This document shows positions 7,939-18,216 of a stretch of 64,000 nucleotides of DNA, one piece after another. The notes beneath the pieces were generated by a model that ran no database searches, was not told the origin of the DNA, and saw only the letters and a program-made list of their open reading frames with translations. Made by a program: the position numbers and the translations under genes. Each line of letters starts with the position of its first letter. Position 1 is the first letter of the stretch. The stretch comes from Lentimicrobiaceae bacterium. Its GTDB lineage: Bacteria; Bacteroidota; Bacteroidia; Bacteroidales; Lentimicrobiaceae. The stretch spans positions 62,001-126,000 of the forward strand of contig JACJXH010000005.1 in NCBI GenBank assembly GCA_020636745.1, given 5' to 3'.

Positions 7939-9438
7939 ATGATAAAAAAAGTTCTTGTTGCCAATCGCGGTGAAATAGCAGTTCGCATCATGCGTTCCTG
8001 CCGCGAAATGGGCATTCCCACTGTAGCAGTATTTTCTGATGCCGATCGTTCGGCCATGCACGTACGTTATGCCGATGAAGCCTGGCATATAGGGCCAGCA
8101 CCATCGGTAGAAAGCTACCTTAACATTGATCGGATTATTGAGGCAGCAAAAAAATCAAAAGCTGATGCCATACATCCCGGTTATGGGTTTTTATCTGAAA
8201 ACGCTGCATTTTCTGCACGTTGCAAAGCGGAGGGGATTGAATTTATAGGCCCCAATCCGGATGCAATCCTGAAGATGGGAGATAAAATTACAGCCCGCAA
8301 GACGATGATTGCAGCAGGTGTTCCTGTAGTACCCGGCACCGTCGATAAAATCACCGACTTTGAAGCTGCCAAAAAAACCATTCATGAAATAGGCCTTCCT
8401 GTGATGATAAAGGCCTCAGCAGGGGGCGGCGGAAAGGGGATGCGACTCGTTAAGCAGGAAGAAGAAATAGAAAGTTCGCTGCGAGGAGCCCGCTCTGAAG
8501 CAAAGTCAGCTTTTGGCGATGATGCAGTTTACATCGAAAAATACATTGAATCGCCCCATCATATTGAGTTTCAAATACTGGCAGATAAACACGGCAACGC
8601 CATACATCTTTTTGAACGCGAATGCTCAGTACAACGACGTCATCAAAAGGTGATTGAAGAAACCCCTTCGCCCTTGTTAACCCCGGCCATCAGAGCCGAG
8701 ATGGGAGCTCATGCAGTAGCTGCTGCCAAAGCAGCGCATTACCATGGCGCCGGAACAATTGAGTTTATTGTAGACGATAACCTCAACTACTACTTTCTTG
8801 AAATGAATACCCGCCTTCAGGTAGAGCACCCTATTACTGAACGTGTAGTTGGCGTTGACCTGGTAAAGGAAATGATAAACATTGCCAATGGCTTAGAACT
8901 ACCATTTAAACAGGAAGATCTAAAACAAAACGGCCATGCTGTTGAATGCCGGATTTATGCAGAAGATCCTGAAAAGAATTTTATGCCAAGCCCCGGAACT
9001 ATTCGTCATATATCTGAACCTTTGGGCCTTGGTGTCAGACATGATGGCTATGTATATGAAGGCTATACCATTCCGATTTATTACGATCCCATGATTTCAA
9101 AACTGATTGTGTGGGCTGGCACGCGTGAAGAAGCCATTAATCGTATGAGCAGAGCATTACAGGAGTATAAAATTACAGGTGTCAAAACTTCCATCCCATT
9201 TCTGGCCCGCATTATGGAAGCACCGGTTTTTCGCTCAGGAAAATACAATACTCACTTTATTGAAGAAAACAAAGAATTCCTTTTTGGCCAGCATGATTGC
9301 GATGGAGTATGCGAAGATATCGCCCTGATAGCCACATATCTGGAGCATACCAGCAAACTAGAGAAAATTAAAACGGGTGCAAACGCTGTAACTACCACCA
9401 GCCGCTGGAAAGACCCGCAACGTCAGGCCTACATATAA
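7939..9438 (+). CDS. accC: Biotin carboxylase subunit of acyl-CoA carboxylase
   Basis: ATP-dependent carboxylation of biotin on the carrier protein, first half-reaction of an acyl-CoA carboxylase; cytoplasmic. The 499 residues hold the three standard parts: N-terminal domain (1-110, starting IKKVLVANRGEIAVRIMR), ATP-grasp (about 115-325, glycine loop KASAGGGGKGMR) and C-terminal biotin carboxylase domain (about 335-445). Conserved segments HPGYGFLSEN, RECSVQRRHQKV and FLEMNTRLQVEHPITE are intact. The 50-residue tail after the third domain is longer than in E. coli AccC (449 residues). It is followed 9 nt later by a biotin carrier and then a PccB-type carboxyltransferase, so it most likely works in propionyl-CoA carboxylation; AccC is a family-level name here. 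Confidence 0.95.
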   Translation: MIKKVLVANRGEIAVRIMRSCREMGIPTVAVFSDADRSAMHVRYADEAWHIGPAPSVESYLNIDRIIEAAKKSKADAIHPGYGFLSENAAFSARCKAEGIEFIGPNPDAILKMGDKITARKTMIAAGVPVVPGTVDKITDFEAAKKTIHEIGLPVMIKASAGGGGKGMRLVKQEEEIESSLRGARSEAKSAFGDDAVYIEKYIESPHHIEFQILADKHGNAIHLFERECSVQRRHQKVIEETPSPLLTPAIRAEMGAHAVAAAKAAHYHGAGTIEFIVDDNLNYYFLEMNTRLQVEHPITERVVGVDLVKEMINIANGLELPFKQEDLKQNGHAVECRIYAEDPEKNFMPSPGTIRHISEPLGLGVRHDGYVYEGYTIPIYYDPMISKLIVWAGTREEAINRMSRALQEYKITGVKTSIPFLARIMEAPVFRSGKYNTHFIEENKEFLFGQHDCDGVCEDIALIATYLEHTSKLEKIKTGANAVTTTSRWKDPQRQAYI

Positions 9439-9447
9439 ACTATTCTT

Positions 9448-9969
9448 ATGGCACTAGAAATCAATATTGACGGGCGAAATGCCATTGTCACCGAATTAAG
9501 CAGAAACGGCAATCTGGTAACGATTCAGGTTGATGATGAAGTGTATGAAATTGATGCACTTAAGGTTGGAGAAGGAATTTATTCAATGATTTACAAGGGG
9601 CGCTCTTACAACATTGAAATGATTGAAAGCGGTTCCCCCAGACACTACACCGTAAACTCATTTCATAGTTCTTATGATGTTGAAGTGATTGACGCACAAA
9701 CACGATACCTCAGAAGCCGTTCAAAAGGCGACACTGGAGATTCAGGAAACACCATAGTATCCCCAATGCCAGGAAAAGTGGTGAAAATACCTGTAAAACC
9801 GGGCGAAACCGTAGTTGCCGGACAAACTCTGATTATTGTTTCAGCCATGAAAATGGAAAGTGAGTTTAAAGCCAAAAGCGCAGGTGTAGTTAAAACAATA
9901 AACACAGCAGAAGGTGAAACCATTGAAGCGAATAAAGTGTTGGTTGTGGTTGAACCAGCAATAGACTGA
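9448..9969 (+). CDS. Biotin carboxyl carrier protein
   Basis: A 173-residue carrier with an N-terminal beta-rich part (1-95) and a C-terminal biotinyl domain (about 100-170). K135 in SAMKME is the biotinylation site, and SPMPGKVVKI precedes it as in propionyl-CoA and pyruvate carboxylase carriers. It starts 9 nt after the biotin carboxylase stop. The separate carrier, in place of the fused carboxylase-carrier alpha subunit of mitochondrial PCC, is common in Bacteroidetes. Confidence 0.93.
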   Translation: MALEINIDGRNAIVTELSRNGNLVTIQVDDEVYEIDALKVGEGIYSMIYKGRSYNIEMIESGSPRHYTVNSFHSSYDVEVIDAQTRYLRSRSKGDTGDSGNTIVSPMPGKVVKIPVKPGETVVAGQTLIIVSAMKMESEFKAKSAGVVKTINTAEGETIEANKVLVVVEPAID

Positions 9970-10109
9970 GTGTCTGAAACAGGCAATCTGCAAATGAACA
10001 GATAAGAAAACATTGATGCTCAATGGCTTTATAAAACCTGCCAACCCCAAACAGCCAATCAATTACCTGAACTCTTTGATTTATTAATTCAGCATTTATA
10101 CTTGAGTTT

Positions 10110-11648
10110 ATGTCAAATCTGGATGAAATTTACCGCAAACTGGAAGAACGTAACCACCAGGCCGAGCTTGGAGGAGGTAAAGAACGCATTGAAAAATTAC
10201 ATAAGACCGGACGGAAAACGGCCCGCGAACGAATAGAAATGCTGCTTGACCCCGGCACATTTGTAGAGTTTGATCGCTTTGTAGTTCACCGGGCCCGGGA
10301 CTTTGACATGGAGAAAAACCTGATCTCAGGTGACGGCGTAGTCAGTGGCCATGGGAAAATTGATGGACGACTGGTATATGTCTTTGCTCAGGATTTTACC
10401 GTCTTCGGAGGAACTCTGAGCCGCGCCAATGCGGATAAGATTATTAAGATAATGGATTTAGCCCTTAAAATGGGGGCTCCAGTTATTGGGCTCAACGATT
10501 CAGGCGGTGCCCGGATACAGGAAGGGGTGGAAAGCCTGGGCGGATATGCCGACATCTTTTACCGGAATGTAATGAGCAGCGGTGTAATTCCTCAAATTTC
10601 AGCCATACTTGGCGCATGCGCCGGCGGGGCAGTTTACAGTCCGGCTATCACCGATTTTATTCTGATGACCAAAGACACCAGTTACATGTTTGTTACAGGA
10701 CCTGACGTCATCAAAACGGTAACTCACGAAGAGGTTTCAAAAGAAGATCTTGGCGGTGCCATGACGCACAATGCGAAAAGCGGTGTAGCCCATCTGATTG
10801 CAGATGACGACGAACAGGCCATGATGATGATTCGCGAATTGATGAGTTTTTTGCCCTCCAATAACATGGAGGAGCCTCCGCGCATAAAGTCAACAGACGA
10901 TCCAAACCGTGAAGACGAAAAACTTCAGGAAATTGTGCCGTTTGATCCCAACAAACCATATGACATGAAAGAAATTATTCATAGTGTGGTGGACGACGGT
11001 AATTTTATGGAAACCATGCCCCACTATGCCGGCAATATCCTTACAGGATTTGCCCGTTTTGACGGGAAACCAGTTGGTATAGTCGCCAATCAGCCCGCTT
11101 TTCTGGCAGGTGTACTCGATATCAACAGTTCCGTCAAAGCAGCCCGTTTTGTGCGCTTTTGCGACGCTTTTAATATTCCATTGGTTACTTTTGTTGACGT
11201 TCCCGGGTTTTTGCCAGGCACTGCTCAGGAGTTTGGCGGCATCATTAAACACGGCGCCAAACTGCTCTACGCCTATGCTGAAGCAACCGTTGCCAAGATA
11301 ACGGTGATCACCCGCAAAGCTTATGGCGGAGCGTATGATGTGATGTCGAGCAAACACATTGGGGCAGATGTAAATTTCGCATGGCCCACTGCCGAAATTG
11401 CCGTAATGGGCGCAGACGGGGCTGTGAATATTATTTTCCGCGACAAACTTACCGATGAAGATAAAGCCAAAGCAGTGAAAGACTATCGCGATGTGTTTGC
11501 CAGCCCATACAAAGCTGCTGAATTGGGATATATCGACGAAATCATATACCCCAGACACACCCGCCGCAAACTAATTCAGGCGCTTGAAATGTGTGCCAAT
11601 AAGCGAAAATCAAACCCGCCAAGAAAACATGGCAACATTCCTTTGTAA
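10110..11648 (+). CDS. pccB: Acyl-CoA carboxyltransferase, propionyl-CoA carboxylase beta type
   Basis: A 512-residue carboxyltransferase of the PccB/MmdA family that moves the carboxyl group between biotin and propionyl-CoA (making methylmalonyl-CoA) or the reverse. Both crotonase-fold halves are present: acyl-CoA side about 20-250 with oxyanion-hole segments [12 protein letters not shown] and [11 protein letters not shown]; biotin side about 270-505 with [11 protein letters not shown] and [12 protein letters not shown]. No membrane decarboxylase subunits (OadB/MmdB) are encoded nearby and a biotin carboxylase is, which favours the ATP-driven carboxylase over the Na+-pumping decarboxylase. 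The 140-nt gap after the carrier gene holds no terminator, so the three are probably co-transcribed. A strong terminator follows. Confidence 0.94.
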   Translation: MSNLDEIYRKLEERNHQAELGGGKERIEKLHKTGRKTARERIEMLLDPGTFVEFDRFVVHRARDFDMEKNLISGDGVVSGHGKIDGRLVYVFAQDFTVFGGTLSRANADKIIKIMDLALKMGAPVIGLNDSGGARIQEGVESLGGYADIFYRNVMSSGVIPQISAILGACAGGAVYSPAITDFILMTKDTSYMFVTGPDVIKTVTHEEVSKEDLGGAMTHNAKSGVAHLIADDDEQAMMMIRELMSFLPSNNMEEPPRIKSTDDPNREDEKLQEIVPFDPNKPYDMKEIIHSVVDDGNFMETMPHYAGNILTGFARFDGKPVGIVANQPAFLAGVLDINSSVKAARFVRFCDAFNIPLVTFVDVPGFLPGTAQEFGGIIKHGAKLLYAYAEATVAKITVITRKAYGGAYDVMSSKHIGADVNFAWPTAEIAVMGADGAVNIIFRDKLTDEDKAKAVKDYRDVFASPYKAAELGYIDEIIYPRHTRRKLIQALEMCANKRKSNPPRKHGNIPL

Positions 11649-11670
11649 AACGCCACATTTGCAATGATAT

Positions 11671-11710
11671 AAAAACTCCCCGTAACAAAATTTACCGGGG
11701 AGTTTTTTTT
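11671..11710 (+). terminator. Terminator of the carboxylase operon
   Basis: Stem AAAACTCCCCG(T) / CCGGGGAGTTTT with AACAAAATTTA-type loop and an eight-T tract, 23 nt after the pccB stop. Confidence 0.85.
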
Positions 11711-11925
11711 ATACATAGCCTCCTTTTCCCAAAAGACACTACATCCCTTCCACATGATACAACAACTAAAAACACTGTTTCAATATTCCTGACAAGTCAA
11801 CCCTATATTTTATGTTTGTATTCAATAAATTAATTGCTGTTTAACAAATATTGAACAATCTCTTATCCTATCTTTGGTTAGTAAAAACAACCAACAGGTT
11901 TTCAAAACTAAAATACAGGACTGGC

Positions 11926-13176
11926 ATGGAACAACTAAGCATTGGCCTCGAAATGGAGGCGTATCTGAAAGACCAGATTTATGAAGCGTTGCAAGGCGAT
12001 GTAATTCAATCAATCTTGCATGAAGCAAAGTACAATCCCACCAACAATTACCTGCGTAATATGCTCGAAGGAAACAGTTTTAAAGTTGACAGCAGTATTT
12101 CGCCCAAGCTTTACAGCATTTTCAATGCAGTAAAAGATCAACTTGGGTTTGAAGAAGCTGTTGATTTTTATGTAACCAGCGACGCACAATTGAATGCTTT
12201 TGCAGTATCGCGCAATGAAGAAAACGAGCCTCACATCATCAACATCAATTCTTCACTATTAAACCTGATGAGCGACGATGAACTGAGATTTATCATCGGC
12301 CACGAAATGGGGCATCTTATCAGCAGAAATGCCGACCTGCTCAAACTGATTTATTTTATATTTCCGCCAAGTACCGAAATACCGGGTATGCTTCAGCATA
12401 AAATCAGACTTTGGAAACAATTGTCAGAACTTACTGCCGACCGGTATGGATTTATGGTTTGCCCTGATGTACCTGTTTGTGTTTCCGCCTTCTTCAAACT
12501 TGCGTCAGGCGTTGATTTGCAGAGGGTTGACCTAAACATTGAAGCTTTTATTGCCGATAATGAAAAACGACTTGAATACTTTAAAAAAGACAAGGGAATC
12601 AACATTGCCTCGCACCCGGTTAATCTTATCAGGGTAAAAGCAATACAGCTGTTTTCACGTTATGAAGTTTTCAACACAAACACTGTTACAGAATCCAGGC
12701 TAAATTCAGAACAGCTTGGCGCTGAAATGAACGAACTGACCACCATTCTTGAAAAAATAAAGGAATCTGAGCTCGATCTTTATCTCTACCATTTTATCGC
12801 TGCAGCCGGAGTTATTATGTCGGGCGCAGACGAAAACTATGACGAAAAGGAAGTAGAAGCCATTCTGCAGGAACTTTCTGAGTTTATTATTTTTCCAAAA
12901 TATTTTATGGACCAGATAATTGAAAGTGGCAAAGTGATGGACATTTTTAACGATTCAATCAATAAAATACTGAGTATCAGCCCCGGCTCACGTGAAAGCA
13001 TGCTGTATTATTTGGTTAAAATAGCCTTATCCGATAAAAAGATAATGGACAATGAGATAGGATTTATTTTTGATGTGGGCACCAAAGCTTTTGGTTACTC
13101 ACGTACCGAGGTGGCCCAGATATTTGCCAACACCATCCAGCAACGCTTTATGCCAGGCATTCAGGCATTGAGTTAA
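11926..13176 (+). CDS. M48-like zinc peptidase with C-terminal TerB-like domain
   Basis: A 416-residue protein. The N-terminal half is an M48-type gluzincin: HEMGH at residues 126-130 binds zinc and carries the catalytic Glu, and E168 in ELTADRYG is the expected third ligand with the D-R-Y-G tail typical of M48. The C-terminal part (about 285-410) looks like a TerB-fold helical domain, with two acidic signatures, DENYDEKEVEAI and DKKIMDNEIGFI. Unlike HtpX and other M48 proteins there are no clear flanking transmembrane helices and no signal peptide, so a cytoplasmic location is likely. ATG 11926 is preferred to the TTG at 11851; a -7-like TATGTTTG is at 11812-11819. It stands alone between two terminators. 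Substrate unknown. Confidence 0.78.
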   Translation: MEQLSIGLEMEAYLKDQIYEALQGDVIQSILHEAKYNPTNNYLRNMLEGNSFKVDSSISPKLYSIFNAVKDQLGFEEAVDFYVTSDAQLNAFAVSRNEENEPHIININSSLLNLMSDDELRFIIGHEMGHLISRNADLLKLIYFIFPPSTEIPGMLQHKIRLWKQLSELTADRYGFMVCPDVPVCVSAFFKLASGVDLQRVDLNIEAFIADNEKRLEYFKKDKGINIASHPVNLIRVKAIQLFSRYEVFNTNTVTESRLNSEQLGAEMNELTTILEKIKESELDLYLYHFIAAAGVIMSGADENYDEKEVEAILQELSEFIIFPKYFMDQIIESGKVMDIFNDSINKILSISPGSRESMLYYLVKIALSDKKIMDNEIGFIFDVGTKAFGYSRTEVAQIFANTIQQRFMPGIQALS

Positions 13177-13265
13177 TAGCACCAATGGATATCACGTTGA
13201 GTATTGCATGATGACAAAAGCTCAAATTGATCTATACGAGAAAACGAGTGATTAAATGATAATTC

Positions 13266-13312
13266 AAAAAATAAACCGTGTCTTAAAGGTAAGACACGGT
13301 TTATTTTTTTTG
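13266..13312. terminator. Terminator after the M48-like gene
   Basis: Long perfect stem AATAAACCGTGTCTTA / TAAGACACGGTTTATT, loop AAGG, followed by a T-run; the mirrored A-run lets it work on both strands. Confidence 0.85.
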
Positions 13313-13339
13313 CACATAACAATTGGTTTCCATTGCTTT

Positions 13340-13376
13340 AAAAAAAGAAAGCGGGATTACTATAAAGTAACCCCGC
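13340..13376 (-). terminator. Terminator of the susCD operon
   Basis: Read on the minus strand the stem is GCGGGGTTACT / AGTAATCCCGC (one A-C mismatch) followed by TTTCTTTTTTT, 41 nt after the susD stop. Confidence 0.75.
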
Positions 13377-13416
13377 ATTTCTAACACCAACCTACCAACA
13401 TTAATTAAACATAATA

Positions 13417-14931
13417 CTAATAATTGTTATTCTGAGTAGCCTGTGCATTGTTTCTCATTTCATCCTGTGGGATTGGATAAAACTCATGTTTCCCTGCTAC
13501 AAATCCTAAAGGACCTAATACAGATGGAGCATCACCCCAACGGATAAGGTCGAGATAACGAACACCTTCAAAACACAACTCAAGTTTACGTTCATTTTTT
13601 ATTGCAGTCATAATGTCACCCTGGAAAGGACCCAAGTGGGCTCTGTTTCTAACACGGGTGAGATATTGAGCAGCTTTTGTATCATTTCCGGCCATATGGT
13701 TAGCTTCAGCAGCCATTAAGAGTACATCAGCGAAACGAATCAAACGAAGGTTTGTACCGTAGTTTAATTCAGGAACAGCACCACTTTCGCCATTGGTTTC
13801 ATCCATGCGGGTTCCATATTTAACGCGGATACATCCGTCCCAACCGTAAGAGTCTTCATTGGTCCAATCGCCACCCTGAGCTCTTAAATCGGCTAATGAA
13901 AGGATAGAAGCAGGTTTTCTAACTGTGTCACCAGCGGCAACAAAAGCATCATACAAACTTTGTTTCGGGTAATTGAAACCCCATCCCCCAATAAGTCCGG
14001 TTTCACCTGGCTGGAAATAATCGCCACGGGGGCCGGTAAGCTGCCAAGTAATATTATTTTCCATAGGCCTTGCACCACCCCACTGGAAAGTACCCCAATC
14101 GTATCCCATACTGGTAACGTATGAAACTTCAAAAAGGGATTCAATACCAAATTCTGAGTCTTTCAGGAATAAAGTTGAGTAATCCTGCTGAAGGTCATAT
14201 TCTTCAGAACCTATAACTAATTCGAAAGCGGCAGCAGATTCTTCATACTTTTTATTATAAAGATATGCCTTTCCGAGAAGTGCCTGAGCGGCACCCTTTG
14301 AAGCTCTGAAAGCATCCTGCGGCGCATACTGACTTTTTAACGGAAGATCAGTAATGGCTTCGTTGAGGTCTTTGGCAATTTGAGCATAAATGGCATCAGC
14401 ACCAGCAAATGGCTGACCATAATCGCTGGGAGCAAGCTCAGCAAGAATAAGTGGGCCATTACCAAACATAGAAACAATTTCGAAATAATAATAAGCACGC
14501 AGGAATTTAGCTTCTGCAATGATTTGTTTGCGCAAATCGGTTTCAGGCTTTACATTATTGATTACCAGATTAGCACGATAGATTCCAAAATAGTTTGATT
14601 GCCATACTGCAGTAATAGGAGCATTGCTGGGTCCAAATGTGTAATTACCCAATTCCTGATAAGGAGGCTGGTCTCCAGCATCACCCCCACCCACATTTGA
14701 TTCATCGGATGGGAAGGTTTTTACCAGATAAGCGCTGTTCCAGTCGCGAGCATTCATCCACTGAAGGATATCGTACGTGGCCATGATGGCTTTGGTAGCA
14801 TCCTCATCAGTTTTATAAAACAGCTCTACTGACATTTTACCAATAGGATCAACTTCCAAGAAGTCTTTCTGGCATGCTGGTAGCAACGAAATCATGGCCA
14901 GAAATAATAAAACTTTACCTTGAGTTTTCAT
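13417..14931 (-). CDS. susD: SusD/RagB family outer-membrane glycan-binding lipoprotein
   Basis: Surface lipoprotein that lids the SusC transporter and captures glycan. From ATG 14931 it has 504 residues, with a lipobox LLPAC giving the lipidated C20, then DFLEVDPIG, the usual SusD start. The SusD_N-type region (about 30-215) contains the TPR-like helices (IIAEAKFLRAYYYFEIVSMF) and the C-terminal SusD/RagB domain ends with RNERKLELCFEGVRYLDLIRWG-type signature, cited here in parts: ERKLELCFEG and RYLDLIRWGD. The frame opens eight codons earlier (14955), but the signal peptide starts MKTQGK. It follows susC by 55 nt and ends at its own terminator. The locus context (GH5, GH3, GH94) suggests beta-glucan or cello-oligosaccharide as ligand; this is inference. 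Confidence 0.95.
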   Translation of the reverse strand: MKTQGKVLLFLAMISLLPACQKDFLEVDPIGKMSVELFYKTDEDATKAIMATYDILQWMNARDWNSAYLVKTFPSDESNVGGGDAGDQPPYQELGNYTFGPSNAPITAVWQSNYFGIYRANLVINNVKPETDLRKQIIAEAKFLRAYYYFEIVSMFGNGPLILAELAPSDYGQPFAGADAIYAQIAKDLNEAITDLPLKSQYAPQDAFRASKGAAQALLGKAYLYNKKYEESAAAFELVIGSEEYDLQQDYSTLFLKDSEFGIESLFEVSYVTSMGYDWGTFQWGGARPMENNITWQLTGPRGDYFQPGETGLIGGWGFNYPKQSLYDAFVAAGDTVRKPASILSLADLRAQGGDWTNEDSYGWDGCIRVKYGTRMDETNGESGAVPELNYGTNLRLIRFADVLLMAAEANHMAGNDTKAAQYLTRVRNRAHLGPFQGDIMTAIKNERKLELCFEGVRYLDLIRWGDAPSVLGPLGFVAGKHEFYPIPQDEMRNNAQATQNNNY

Positions 14932-14986
14932 TTTTAATATTTTTAGTGTTGACACTTTTAATGTTTATGAATCCCAGATTTCACTG

Positions 14987-17900
14987 TTAGAGTGTGCATG
15001 ACAAACCAAACAGGATCTTACGTGGGGTGGGGTAGAAACCGCGGTCAATTCCCTGGCCGTTATCTTTACCAGTACCGGTTGCAGGATCCATTCCGGGATA
15101 ATTGGTAAATGTGAAATAATCATCAAGTGAAACATAAAGTCTCAGGTTCTGAATTTTGTTTTTCAACATTTCTTTAGGAACAGTATAACCTAACTGAATT
15201 TGTCTGATTCTTACGTAAGAACCTTTAAACACCATCAGGTCGCTATTGTAGATATATGGATTTGACTGATCAGCTCTTGGCCTTTCGTTGGTACTTCCTT
15301 CACCTGTCCATCTTTCATCAAAGAAGAACTGAGGGCGATTTGAAGTAGATCTGTCATAACGATTCCATCCCAACAACACATCCTGGCCGTGAACACCCTG
15401 GAGGAACATTCTCAAGTCAAAACCTGAATAAGAGAAGCTCAGATTTGCACCCCACATGAATTTTGGATGAGGGCTTCCGATATTGGTCTGGTCTTCAGAA
15501 TTGATAAGATTATCACCATTGGTATTTACAACGATAGGATCTCCCGGAACTGGATTGTAACCAGCCAAACCACCATTATCAGCTTTATAAGCATCAATTT
15601 CAGCTTGATTCTGGAAAATACCGGCAGTCTGATAGCCGCGGAAATACCATACAGGCTGATTCAGTTCAAGGTAAGTGGTTGTCCATCCGGTTCCAACACT
15701 GGTACCACCTACTCTGTCGAGCAGCGGGTTCAGGAAAGTAACTTCATTTTTAAGCCAAGTAAAGTTAGAGCTGATGTCATACTTTAATTTGTTGTCATAA
15801 TCTCTGTAACCAAGTTCAAGTTCAACTCCTTTATTGCTAACATCACCAGCATTAACAAACGGAGCCTTATTACCTACTGAAGGAGGAGGAGTTCCGGGAA
15901 CGAGAAGATCTCTGGTAACCTTGTTGAAATAATCGAAGCCCAAGGTTAATTTATTACCCAACATATTCATGTCGAAACCAAGGTCAGTTTGTTCACTGGT
16001 AGCCCAGGTAAGTTCAGGGTTTGCAAGCAATTCGGGTTCAGCACCGGTATAAAATCCACCACCTGGTTTTGGATACTGAATACCTGAAGCGGTAATCAAA
16101 GAGCGGAACTGGTCAGGACCTAATCCGGAAAGGTTACCGTTAGTACCCCATGAAGCTCTTACTTTGAAAAAGTCAACAAAACTTACATTCCAGAAATTCT
16201 CATGCGAAACAATCCATCCGGCAGAAACTGAAGGGAAGTTGCCCCATCTCTGATCAGGATGTAATAAAGAAGTACCATCACGACGAATAATGGCACTTAA
16301 CAGATATTTACCATCATATTCATATGAAGCGCGTGCAAAATACGAAGAGGTACGGGTATCTAATAAATTTCCACTTACTTTACCATCAATTTCCACATCT
16401 CCATGCTGAGCAAAGTTATCGTCTTCAGCGAACATAGGTCCTGACTGAGTATTGATAAATTTATGGGTGTATTGTTTGGCTGAAATACCAGCTACAGCGC
16501 TAACATTGTGTTTATCACCAAAAGTTTTGTCATAAGAAACATAATTTTCCCACATCCAGGTAAACCAGGTGTTGGTATTGTCTCTTACGTTTGCCTGAGT
16601 GTTCATTCTTTCTGAAGAGAACCAATAGGTTGGGAACCAAGTGTGATAGAGCTGATTGTTAATATCAGCACTGGCACGGCTGGTAATTTTAAAACCTTTC
16701 CAGCTGTCATCACCTAATGTTACATAAGCATTACCCATAAATTTATCTTCCTTGGTATCGCCTCTGGCAATTTCAATCATAGCCAGCGGATTGGCGATTT
16801 CACCTTTTACATAGGGAGATAGGCCGTAGTACAAACCATCAGAATTCTGAACCAGTGTATTGCCAGCAGTTAAAGCATCCTGAGCGAAATCAGGTAAAGC
16901 ACCACTATAGGTAACAGGAGTCAAGGGATCCATCATTAAAGCAGATGAAACAATTCCTCCAAATTCAGAATCTTCAGAAATAGCATTTTTCTTGGTATGA
17001 CTATATGTCATATTGGTTCCGACTTTTACCCAGGGTTTAAGTTGCTGAGTAATATTAGCACGCATAGAAATACGTTCGTAGTGTGATTTATCATCACCAA
17101 TAACACCATTCTGACCGGTATAAGAACCGGAAACGTAGTAATTACCTTTATCAGTTGCACCACTAAAAGCAAGGTGATGTCTCTGAATCATAGCTGAACT
17201 TAAGATTTGATCCATCCAGTCGGTGTTAATACTTGAGCCGGCAGGGATTTCAACGCCTACGTTGGCTTCATTCATCCAGGTTGCATAACTAGCAGCATCC
17301 ATAGGTTTTGTATAGTCACCTACACTTTGTGAACCAACCTGCAACGAATACTCTATTTTACCAGGGCCTTTGGCTCCGCTTTTGGTTGTAATAAGAACTA
17401 CACCATTTGCAGCTTCAGCACCATAAATAGCAGCAGAGGCAGCATCCTTTAATACGGTAACTGACTCAACATCATTCGGTTCAAGGTTATCAATATTACC
17501 TGTAGCCATACCGTCAACCACATACAGTGGCTGTACATTTCCGTTGGTAGCAACACCGCGTATTACAACCTTCTGGCCTGCTCCGGGAGATCCGGAAGTG
17601 CTGGTAACATTTACACCGGCAATACGTCCCTGAATTGCTTCATTTACGTTTGTTGTAGGCAATTGGGCAAGCTGTTTGTTATCCAGCTTGGCAATGGCAC
17701 CAGTAATGTTTGACCTTTTTTGACTACCGTAACCAACCACAAGAACCTCACTAAGTCCAACAACACTCTCTTTTAAAACAATAATTTCTTTTACTCCAGG
17801 TTTTACTTCTTTTTCAATAGTTTCAAAACCAACCATTGAAAAAGTAAGAACAACCTTTGTTTTAGCTGAGCTTAATGTAAAAGTTCCGTCTAATCCAGAA

Positions 17901-18103
17901 ATAGTACCATTAGAGGTACCCTTCTCAATTACATTGACACCAGGAATGGGTTCTCCGTTTTCACTTTGAACCTTTCCGTTATAGCTGGACACCTGCTGAG
18001 CACTTAAAGTAAGTGCAATACTTATAAAAAACATTCCTGTCAGGAAGAATGCTTTTTTTGCCCGGGTGTTCAGTCCAATTAAATTGTAAATAACTGATTT
18101 CAT
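14987..18103 (-). CDS. susC: SusC/RagA family TonB-dependent outer-membrane transporter
   Basis: A 1038-residue TonB-dependent receptor for oligosaccharide import. After the signal peptide (about 1-36, ending LTLSAQQ) comes a carboxypeptidase-regulatory-like domain (about 38-115, GKVQSENGEPIPGVNVIEKG), the SusC TonB-box region LSEVLVVGYG, a plug domain with VVIRGVATNG and LYVVDGM, and the 22-strand barrel ending near PRKILFGLSCTL. I take ATG 18103, after the promoter at 18147-18176; the open frame runs upstream to 18187 through that promoter and cannot be coding there. Note a GAGGG stretch just upstream of the ATG, unusual in this phylum. It is divergent from a Nudix-type regulator and co-transcribed with susD. 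Confidence 0.96.
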   Translation of the reverse strand: MKSVIYNLIGLNTRAKKAFFLTGMFFISIALTLSAQQVSSYNGKVQSENGEPIPGVNVIEKGTSNGTISGLDGTFTLSSAKTKVVLTFSMVGFETIEKEVKPGVKEIIVLKESVVGLSEVLVVGYGSQKRSNITGAIAKLDNKQLAQLPTTNVNEAIQGRIAGVNVTSTSGSPGAGQKVVIRGVATNGNVQPLYVVDGMATGNIDNLEPNDVESVTVLKDAASAAIYGAEAANGVVLITTKSGAKGPGKIEYSLQVGSQSVGDYTKPMDAASYATWMNEANVGVEIPAGSSINTDWMDQILSSAMIQRHHLAFSGATDKGNYYVSGSYTGQNGVIGDDKSHYERISMRANITQQLKPWVKVGTNMTYSHTKKNAISEDSEFGGIVSSALMMDPLTPVTYSGALPDFAQDALTAGNTLVQNSDGLYYGLSPYVKGEIANPLAMIEIARGDTKEDKFMGNAYVTLGDDSWKGFKITSRASADINNQLYHTWFPTYWFSSERMNTQANVRDNTNTWFTWMWENYVSYDKTFGDKHNVSAVAGISAKQYTHKFINTQSGPMFAEDDNFAQHGDVEIDGKVSGNLLDTRTSSYFARASYEYDGKYLLSAIIRRDGTSLLHPDQRWGNFPSVSAGWIVSHENFWNVSFVDFFKVRASWGTNGNLSGLGPDQFRSLITASGIQYPKPGGGFYTGAEPELLANPELTWATSEQTDLGFDMNMLGNKLTLGFDYFNKVTRDLLVPGTPPPSVGNKAPFVNAGDVSNKGVELELGYRDYDNKLKYDISSNFTWLKNEVTFLNPLLDRVGGTSVGTGWTTTYLELNQPVWYFRGYQTAGIFQNQAEIDAYKADNGGLAGYNPVPGDPIVVNTNGDNLINSEDQTNIGSPHPKFMWGANLSFSYSGFDLRMFLQGVHGQDVLLGWNRYDRSTSNRPQFFFDERWTGEGSTNERPRADQSNPYIYNSDLMVFKGSYVRIRQIQLGYTVPKEMLKNKIQNLRLYVSLDDYFTFTNYPGMDPATGTGKDNGQGIDRGFYPTPRKILFGLSCTL

Positions 18104-18146
18104 AAATGACCCTCGTTTTTTAGTTAATGTAAAAAGTACACAAAGG

Positions 18147-18176
18147 CAAAAATACACAAAAAATGTTAAAAGCAAA
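18147..18176 (-). promoter_or_regulatory. Promoter of susC-susD
   Basis: On the minus strand TTTG (18173-18176), 18 nt, TATTTTTG (18147-18154). Transcription would start near 18140, giving a leader of about 37 nt. Confidence 0.75.
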
Positions 18177-18216
18177 CTTCTGACCAATTATTTTATTATT
18201 TATACTCTTTCTAAAT

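Noticed and set aside
10890..11558. 222-codon open frame antisense to the carboxyltransferase
   Set aside because: Lies wholly inside the strongly conserved pccB gene, has no family resemblance, and reflects the codon bias of the opposite strand.
7939..11648. Na+-pumping methylmalonyl-CoA decarboxylase
   Set aside because: An ATP-grasp biotin carboxylase is present and no membrane beta subunit is, so a carboxylase is the better reading.
18104..18187. 28-codon N-terminal extension of susC
   Set aside because: The extension overlaps the TATTTTTG -7 box and separates the signal peptide from the N-terminus.
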